Assembly (NCBI RefSeq): GCF_030867095.1
Contig: NC_081824.1
Span: 143,993,433 to 144,057,432, forward strand
Direction: 5' to 3'
DNA from: Alligator mississippiensis
Taxonomy: Eukaryota; Chordata; Crocodylia; Alligatoridae
Length of the DNA stretch: 64,000 nucleotides
Below, one piece after another: positions 48,801 to 54,800 of the stretch (positions are counted from its first letter, which is position 1; each line of letters opens with the position of its first letter). The position numbers and the translations under genes are program-made. The notes beneath the pieces are model-generated. The model was not told where the DNA came from. It did not search any database and saw only the letters and a list, made by a program, of their open reading frames with translations.

Positions 48801-51800
48801 GTATCCCCCGTGTGAAGCGTTCATAGAGTCGTACATCGACGACTCATCTCGATGCGGTTCAAAAGAGATCTCACTTGTGTTTGTTTGTGTGCAACTGCAT
48901 CTCAAGCAAGTTTCTTTCCTGCACTGTGACCACCAGCAGTGTAAGTAAAGCTTTCTTTATAAAACCAATACGCTTCCGTGCCTAACTCTACTCCGTTGTC
49001 GAAAAACCCCACCTGACAGTCCAGGCTACTGGCCATAGCCTTAGACCGACCCTCGGTCCCCACACTTTTCTTCCTATTGATTCTTGCATCAGGATTGAGA
49101 AGCCCAAAAGGCTGCCCATATACAAGAAAGCACATTTGAAAAGCTATACACAGTTACACAGCTATAAATATAAGCATCTCAAACACAGGTTCTTTTTGTT
49201 GCAAATATGTAGCAGAGGTAGCTGCCCTAAGCCCAGTCTTCTTTATTAGCCACAGGGTCATATAACCCTGCCTCACCAATCTGATTAAAATGTCAGACTT
49301 AAGTTTCTTTTGAAATTTGCAATTAAAAAAAAACACAACAAAAAACACACCTTTGGTTTGTCTCATACCTGTATACATACCCACTCACCCCCAAAGGGCG
49401 CATCCCCATAAGCGCACACATGAGTTTCCCTGGGGACAATGAGCAGCAGCATGTAACACTGCGTGCTGCTACTGTCCCCTGAGAATGCCGCCCCTCCCCC
49501 CCCCCCCCCCCGGGCCACGGCAAATGGCCACAAGTCAGGTAGGGGAGGCTGGGCCCAGCACCTGAGCTGGCCCCAGAAGCCTTAGTGAGGGTCCTGGGGG
49601 CCTCCTGGGGCTGCAGTGGCAGCAATCAAGGCATGTAGAGCCTGGCCATCAGCCAAAGCATGGCTCTCACCAGCCAAGCTCTGGTTTCAGGTGCTGCACC
49701 CATGTGCACCACCCCGCCTTTCTTTTTTTTTCTTTTTTTTTTTTTTTTTTAAAGACACCAGGATTTCCTGGTATTTAGTTTTTGGCTCTGTGCTAAAAGT
49801 ACGCAGCACAGAGAAACTTTTCACATATGCTGCATGCGGTTTGCAGTGCCTAAAAAGCCTTTGAGGCTCCACAAAGCAAACGTTCCAGCTCATCTGGACG
49901 CACCAAAATATTTTAATTCAAAGGAATTGGGTTATGCATCTATATAAGAGACAAAGGAATGTACATCTTTGCTGACTACTTGCCAGATGTATCTGTAAAA
50001 AAAAAAAAAAATAATAAAAAATATCAGTGATCTGATGGCTGGCAGTACTCCAGGGTTACTACCAAAATATCCCTGTGTTAGATGCTGATTTTTCTTCTCA
50101 GTTGAATCTATATTTAATGGCTCAGCATCAAAATTCTGGAGCCAGGTTTGCAAAACTGAATCAAAATGATAGACACTTATTTAGATCAGGGGGTCAGCAG
50201 TTGTTTTGGGCCGAGTGCCAAAAACACCCGCAAGCTCAACTTGTAAGATGTTGGCATGCCAGAGGCGGATGGTGGAGAAGCTGAGGCCTGATCCTTGTTG
50301 TGGCAACACAGCTCCAGCCCCTTCCCTGCTGTCTGACCAGAGGCATGCACGCACCTGCCACCAGCAGCAAGCCAGGCTGGGATTCCGCAGACCCCAGTAT
50401 AGTTGCTTGCAGTCTCTTGGAAGGGGCTGGGACTGCACGGCCACAAAAAGGATTGGGCTCCTTGTGGCACACCTACTGAACAGTATGCCTGTGCATGCCA
50501 TGCTCTGGTACATGTGCCAGGGGTTGCCTACCCCTGATTTAGATCTATTGGCTTCAGTGAGACCATTCATGTAAGTAACTGCTCATAAATTTAAATAACA
50601 GTTTCAAGCCTGAATCTTACATTGTGAGGCAGGACTGCCTATTACAGACATAATACTATATGTGCAGCATTCTTTAATGAAGCTCTAGATCTAGCAAGAC
50701 ATGTGTCAAGCTACCAACACTAACCAATATCTTTATTGAGTACTACAAGGCAAGTAAAATGAAACAGGTCATTGACTCTGCTACAATAACATGTTCCTCT
50801 TATTTTCAGATATATACTGCATTATATACCCAACTTCATGTATAATTATGAACCCCACTCCCCACCCTCACCTTGCAAACGGTCACTGGCCAATGATGAA
50901 CAAGGATCAACTTGTCCCAAGTATGTGGGTGGCAGTCACTGGAAAGTAAGACAACATATTTATTTTCCTTTGAAACAAAAATACTTTAAGTAATTCAATA
51001 CACAAATTTTAATTGGTTTTTATGCAACTCCTTCTATTGGAACAGAGCCAAAGGACCCCAAACAGACAGTAGTCCCACTATAATATGCAATGCACAAAAT
51101 AAAAATTTTGATAATTTCTAATATTTCCCTATTGCTAACAAACATTCTGCTACAGCAGCCAATCTCTCTACATATTTTCTTTGTCTACATAACTACAAGT
51201 TACTTAGATGAGCACCATCTTACCTTTGATAGCAATAAGAAAAAAATCCAGGACAAAGATCTCCTAAATTTAAGTGCATAATTCAAAAAAGCGCATACAG
51301 TGCTCTTGAAATTTCAAGTGCTCGCCTAAAATTAGTATCGTGATCCAGCAGGAGCTGTGCAAATGGAGTGTAATGCAACCAAACAATAGAACTGAGCTGA
51401 TGACCAACCCAAGAACTTGGAGAATGAAAACAACTCTTCAAGGCTTACAATTTAGGTGAAAACGAGGAAAGACAAAAAACAAGGGAAGAAAGACAACTAG
51501 ATAGCTTCAGATGATAGCAGCAAAAAGCATTAAGAAAAGAGGGCTGTCATGAATAGGTTACTTATTAAAACGCAGGTGAAATCCTTGCAAAATCCAGTTC
51601 GCTCAAGCCAACAGAATGACCGCAGAATTGACCGCATAAATTACTATTCATAACAGCTAATTTGTTGTGCATTCTTTGTTAGTGAATGGAAAAACAGCTA
51701 AGGCAATTAACTCCTTGAGAAGTTTAATTTTTGCTTCAACATAGGAAAAACAAGCACATGCAGGTATGTTTGTGATGTGAGGTGTGATGAAGTTAACCCA

Positions 51801-54800
51801 TTCTGAAACTATCTTTAGGTTTTGTTTTTTCCAGTATTAGTTAGCCACATTTGACCTGCTAAAACAGTCATGGGATTGGGGGAGGGAGCACGTGTGCGCA
51901 CACATGTATGTTCATGTTTTGTTTTATTTCATACTCAGACATCTGTGGAACAAGTCAGACATAGTCACAATAAAAATATTAACGTTTCTCTTGCTGAGAT
52001 TTCTAACTGCTTTTCTATTACACTTGTTCTTCAATTATCTGATCCTGTGCAACATTTGAGACAGTTCCTTGTGCTAGGCAAGTCCCAAGCATAAAAAGAG
52101 CAGCAAAAGACTCTTTCTCTGGAATTAAAATTGCAGAAGTTTCACTACCAAAGTCATCATTACACAACCAAAGGTTATTTCTTCGCATGCTTCCCTTAGA
52201 GACAGAAGCAAACTTGATTAACCATGGTCCTAAGACTGCTCACATGTATTCCCCGTCAGTGCAATTACTAGAATTTGAAATCATTAATTAAAACATTTAA
52301 CCATCTGGTCTCACAGACTTGTCAACCGTCCCTTTCAATCCCCAAACTTAATCAACATGAACCCACCCAGTGCTATTTTCCATGGATATGTGTACTTGAA
52401 AAGCTTGTAGTGTGCTACTTTGCACTTGATAAAGGAATGACAGCCAGAAATTCAATTTCTGCATTGAAGTGCTACTATGAGAACCAAGTTGTGTACTTTC
52501 ATAGATTTCATAGACCTTAGGGCTACGTGGTCAAACTAAAAGGGAATTTACTGGGAAGTTGAGAACTAGATATTCAAAAAGCACAGAAGACATATAAGCA
52601 TTCCACAGAAGCATATAAGCATTCCATTCATTTTCCATGTGACAGATGCTTAACTACCACTCAGGCAGACAAGGTTCCTTGAGTGAATTTGATATCTTTT
52701 ATTAGACCAACCCAAACAGTTGGAGAATAGTTATTAAGCAAGCTTTCGGGTTCAAAAACCCTTTGTCAGGCTAAGGAAGTTTCAGCAGTTGATGTGTGCT
52801 CTTCTGAACTACCACTCATGCATCTTAAAAGTCCTGTTCTCTTCTCCCCAAGCCCAAATACATATCAACATTATACGTATACTAGCCAAATGCCTGTCAA
52901 AAATGAGGGGGGGCAGGGGAGTGGGCAGGGACTGAGCCTCATGCCCCCCTCCCCAGCCGGGCCCACTCCCCCTTTACCTCCTGCTGTTTGGGATCCAGGC
53001 CTGCTCCCCGCTGCAGTGGTGGGGGGAGGGGAGGAGTGGGCCCAGGGTCAATGCAGGGGAACCAGGCCCAAGTGTGGGGAGAAGGCGGCCCACCACAGCA
53101 GGGGGAACAGCAGGCCCAGGCCGACCCAGCGGTGGTGGGGGAACGGGAGGAGCGGGCCTTGGAGAGGGGGGAGGGGGAAGAGTAGGCCAGGGCCCAAGTG
53201 AGGGAGAAGACTCGCTCCTCCCCTCCCCCAGCCACTGCCATGTCGGGCCAGGCCTGCTGCTCCCCCCAACCCCTGTGGTGGGCCCGCTTCTCCCCCGGCT
53301 CGGACGCAGTTGTCCTCCCCTTCGCGTCGGGCCTGGGCCCACTCCTCCCCTCCCCCCGCCACTGCCACGTCAGGCTGGGCCCGCTGCTCTCCCTGACTGC
53401 TGCAGCAGGCTGACTTCTCCACCCCTCCTGAAGCCCAACCCTCCCCCCACCACCACTGTATCGGCCCAGGCCTGCTTTTGCCCCCCACTCCCGCCATGGT
53501 GGGCCCACTCCTCCCCCCCCGTGCTGGGCCCGGGCCCTCCCCCCACCACCATTTCCCGCCGCCGCAGAAGGGGGAGGGCAGGAGCATGCACAGGCCCACT
53601 CCTTGCTTCCCCACTGCCACGGTTGGCCCCGCAGGCAGTGACAATGGAAAGGGGGAGGAGCGGGCCAAGGCCAGCACCAGGGACCTTGGCACCCTGCAAC
53701 GTCCCAACCTGATGCTTCTGCCCCCCGTGCTGCCACCACCACCATTACCTCCAAGGAGTGGGGGTTTGGGGGGCAGGTAGGGGGCAAGGCCAGCTCCAGT
53801 AGCCTTGTGCCCCCCCCCTTCACTCCATCACCACCTGCAGGGAGCAGGGCAGGGGTGGGGGGGCAAGGCCAGCCTGTTCTGTCCACTCCATTGCCGCTGC
53901 CCCTGGGGAGCAGGGTTGCACCCCACTGCTCCATCCCCTGTGTCCCCACCATCGTGGTGGTGGGCTGCCACCTGTTTGAATGCTTTTTCACACTGATTGG
54001 CTGTTTGTTAGCCAATCAGAGTGTGAATAAAGTGTGAAAGACAGACAGACTTAGGCTTTTATAATATTAGAATAGGCAGTGCCTTTCCCATGACCTTTCA
54101 CCTGAGTAAGTAAACAAATCCACCCCTTGCCACTGAAGGTGTGGACAAAAGGACATTTGTGGCTCCAGAGGGGAAGGGGAGCTAATACTGCTGCTCAGGA
54201 GAATGGAACAGCTGTAAGGCATTAATGTTACGTGTGCAGGAACCTAGAGGATACAAGAGCACCAACCCCACTCTAACTCTGACCTCGGATGAGTCAGTGT
54301 TTCTTGCTGTGATTTATCTCACTTGTATGACTACAGGCTCATCCGTACAGAACTGTTACTGTCTAACAGCTGCTGCTTTCTCCTTTTGAAGGGTACAAAC
54401 AAATTTACACTTTCTTAGCTAGCATACCTAGGACCCCGACTAACCAAAGTATTAGCACATCTTTTAAAGATGAAATTCTACTATCGTATGTGCAGTTTGT
54501 GCATGCTCTTCCTGGACAGAATGGAAGAGCACACACCAACTGCACAGGCTTCTTCAGCCTGATGAAGAAGGGTTTTTAAACCCAACAGCTTGTTAAGAAA
54601 TGTTTTTTCCAACTATATAAGTTGGTCTAATAAAAGATATCAGATTCACCCAAAGAACCTTCCTGAAATGTTTACATTTATTGTTTATAGGAATTGTCTA
54701 CATAATATCCCAAATACTGGGTTAAAGTTATCTTTAAAGCAAATCCAGGACTAAATGCAACAACTGTGGCTTAACCTTCACTTTTTTATCCTATCATGTT

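Larger units (their letters stand above)
42327..50871 (-). other. RNASET2 intron 3
   Basis: It contains a palindromic MITE, an hAT-like GC-rich element, a MIR-like SINE, a large GC-rich foldback element, a CR1 relic, a complete solo LTR, and an hAT MITE with an 8-bp duplication. Stretches 42549-43697, 45851-47400 and 47541-48427 are AT-rich. The last may hold more decayed CR1/L3-type LINE, but I cannot delimit it. Confidence 0.8.

Noticed and set aside
52939..54015. 358-codon minus-strand frame as a protein gene
   Set aside because: Sequence is repetitive Gly/Pro/Ala/Trp-rich from a GC-rich minisatellite, with equally open opposite-strand frames and no domain.
52871..54070. Helitron containing the GC-rich block
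   Set aside because: A hairpin is present near one end, but it lies about 45 bp from the possible terminus and no TC start or CTRR end is seen.
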